A stretch of 64,000 nucleotides of DNA, from the NCBI RefSeq assembly GCF_000429445.1, contig NZ_KE386904.1, forward strand, positions 478,272-542,271. The letters are read 5' to 3'. This document shows positions 62,728 to 64,000 of this stretch, one piece after another. The notes beneath the pieces are model-generated. The model saw nothing but the letters and a program-made list of their open reading frames with translations. It was not told the origin of the DNA and made no database searches. The DNA comes from Algoriphagus terrigena DSM 22685. Lineage in GTDB: Bacteria; Bacteroidota; Bacteroidia; Cytophagales; Cyclobacteriaceae. Position numbers and translations under genes: made by a program. Each line of letters starts with the position of its first letter. Within the stretch, counting starts at the first letter, position 1.

Positions 62728-63467
62728 GCTTGCTAATGGTTGGAAGCTGGGGGTGATTTGGTCAACGGTCCACGGATTCGACAAGCTCACCGACCGCGGA
62801 CGACGTCCACAGCCGAGTACGTGCACGTCAGTGCGAGGAGCCTTTTTGGGGCGACGCGGCAGTCTCATCGTTGGGAGTATTGCTCCTATTTATGAGATTG
62901 CTTCGGCGGTGTAATGGGCAGTTTATCCGTTGATTTGCGGTTTACCTTCTCGCAATGACGTAGTCCTCCCACCCGACCTCCCGATCGATATCGGGACAGC
63001 CAGCTTCAGGTTAAGAAATAGAATGAACTGTCAGCGCTACCAGCTACTGTGAGCTTGCTGACGTGAGTGTGTGGTAACCGATCTGCTCAGGGCTGTGCAC
63101 CTCCCCTTTCACGGTCCAAAAAAACTTGCCCTTAAATCGGGTTCTTGGGCTTCAGGGGAAAGAGGCGGTCGGCGGAGCCGGGGCCAATCTGAAAACAGAC
63201 CCTTAGATTGTTTTCCATACCATTTTTGACGAGGACATCAAGCCAGGTGCCGAACTTTCCGGAGAGAGAAGCGATAGGAAAGCCGGCACAAACTGTCTGA
63301 AAATTCTTCATTCAAAAATGATTCTTAGACAATTTTAAATGGATGTTTTCGGAAAAAAGAATAAATTCGGTAGTATAAACTCTATGTAAAGTAGTGTTAC
63401 ACTACTATTAACAGAAAACCAGATTAAATCGGCCCAAAAGCCATATTTTTGAACAAATCGCATTACA
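62728..63467. repeat. Intergenic region with CGTCATTGCGAGG-type repeat
   Basis: 740 bp without a gene. 62760-62960 is repeat-derived (GGTCAACGGTCCACGGATTC, GTGCGAGGAGCCTTTTTGGG, GATTGCTTCGGCGG, TCGCAATGACG). CCCGATCGATATCGGGACAG (about 62979) is a palindrome-containing phrase related to one inside the 22.2 kb glycosyltransferase gene. The last 200 bp are AT-rich and should contain the promoter of the XRE gene. Confidence 0.65.
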
Positions 63468-63866
63468 ATGAGAGAAGCAGAAGATTCAGAATTCACCGTT
63501 TTGGAGAACAAAACCATTGGAAGACATTTCTATAAATTCAGAAAACTCAGGGAAAGGAAAGCATTTGAAGTTGCTGATTTCCTGGGAATCAAGGAAGCCA
63601 CATATACTAAATATGAGCGTGGCGAAAGCAAAATCACCATTGATATTATTCAAAAGGTTTCTGAGTTCTTGAAGGTTGATCCGATTCAAATGATCTCTAC
63701 CAACCCAGAGAATATTATTGAAAATGTTAATAATTCGCCATTCACCTTTTCGGGAAATGTAAAGACCAGCTATGTTGATGTTAAGCAGACTGAAATCATG
63801 ATGAAGATGATGGAGACGATGATGCAGATGAACGAGGCGATCAAGAAGATTTTGGAGGGGAAGTGA
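63468..63866 (+). CDS. XRE-type helix-turn-helix regulator
   Basis: 132-residue DNA-binding protein. The HTH_3 domain covers about residues 17-76 (RHFYKFRKLRERKAFEVADF, GIKEATYTKYERGESKITID). A linker follows, then a methionine-rich coiled-coil end (EIMMKMMETMMQMNEAIKKI) that probably mediates oligomerisation. It is 13 bp from a membrane protein gene that runs off the right edge, so the two may be co-transcribed. Target unknown. Confidence 0.88.
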   Translation: MREAEDSEFTVLENKTIGRHFYKFRKLRERKAFEVADFLGIKEATYTKYERGESKITIDIIQKVSEFLKVDPIQMISTNPENIIENVNNSPFTFSGNVKTSYVDVKQTEIMMKMMETMMQMNEAIKKILEGK

Positions 63867-63879
63867 AATTTAGATCCCG

Positions 63880-64000
63880 ATGGAGAATCACCTAATCAGT
63901 CTTGTAATCGGTGTCATATCGGGGGTGTTAGCCTCCTATTTGTTTCTGATGTACTATTTGGGAAGGAAAAAACCGAAAATTGAAATTTCCGAACACATAA
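63880..64000 (+). CDS. Start of a membrane protein (cut by window edge)
   Basis: ATG at 63880 opens a frame that stays open to the edge: MENHLISLVIGVISGVLASY then LFLMYYLGRKKPKIEISEHI. One N-terminal TM helix followed by a basic stretch places the rest in the cytoplasm. Too little is visible to assign a family. It follows the XRE gene by 13 bp. Confidence 0.6.
   Translation, partial: MENHLISLVIGVISGVLASYLFLMYYLGRKKPKIEISEHI

Overview
The window looks like chromosome from a Bacteroidota species, most likely Cytophagales/Cyclobacteriaceae (Algoriphagus-like). The basis is the combination of a SusC/SusD pair, LytTR two-component regulators, DUF6266-, DUF6520- and DUF5675-type proteins, a CHRD lipoprotein, the Gfo/Idh/MocA-DUF1080 pair, and many short interspersed repeats between genes. 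No rRNA, tRNA, CRISPR array or transposase was recognised. Family names come from motif recognition and memory; no search was run.

Layout. (1) 0.2-4.8 kb, minus strand: MacB-type ABC permease, ATPase and TolC channel. (2) 5.2-7.3 kb, minus: DUF1080 lipoprotein and Tat-type Gfo/Idh/MocA oxidoreductase, a probable 3-keto-glycoside pair; then a plus-strand CHRD lipoprotein with a clear terminator. (3) 8.9-41.5 kb, minus: a large surface polysaccharide locus. It contains a DegT aminotransferase with a NeuD/PglD-like acyltransferase, Wzm/Wzt ABC exporter genes, three methyltransferases, about a dozen GT2/GT4 glycosyltransferases, two related Wzy/EpsG-like membrane proteins, a deacetylase, a Wza-like lipoprotein and a Wzc-like tyrosine kinase. 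The middle (about 29.6-38.3 kb) is visibly AT-richer than the ends. (4) 41.5-43.6 kb: repeat island without genes. (5) 43.6-46.8 kb, minus: compact module of two distantly related DUF6266-like proteins, a DUF5675-like protein, two small membrane proteins (one holin-like) and a small HTH-like protein. (6) 47.4-53.3 kb: a membrane LytTR regulator, a LanB-like dehydratase and a LytTR response regulator/LytS-type kinase pair. (7) 54.2-62.7 kb: MauE-like membrane protein, a secreted DUF6520-like two-cysteine peptide, and a TlpA-like/SusC/SusD operon. (8) 63.5 kb to the right edge: XRE regulator and the start of a membrane protein.

How it fits together. The polysaccharide genes would assemble sugars on a lipid carrier and export them by a Wza/Wzc route, a Wzm/Wzt route, or both. 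No Wzx flippase and no nucleotide-sugar synthesis genes upstream of the aminotransferase are present, so the locus depends on genes elsewhere. The best candidates for undescribed biology are the DUF6266/DUF5675/holin-like module, the orphan LanB-like dehydratase bracketed by LytTR regulators, the DUF6520/MauE/TlpA/SusCD neighbourhood, and a family of intergenic hairpin elements whose flanks are conserved while their stems differ. One such hairpin and one other repeat lie in frame inside coding genes.
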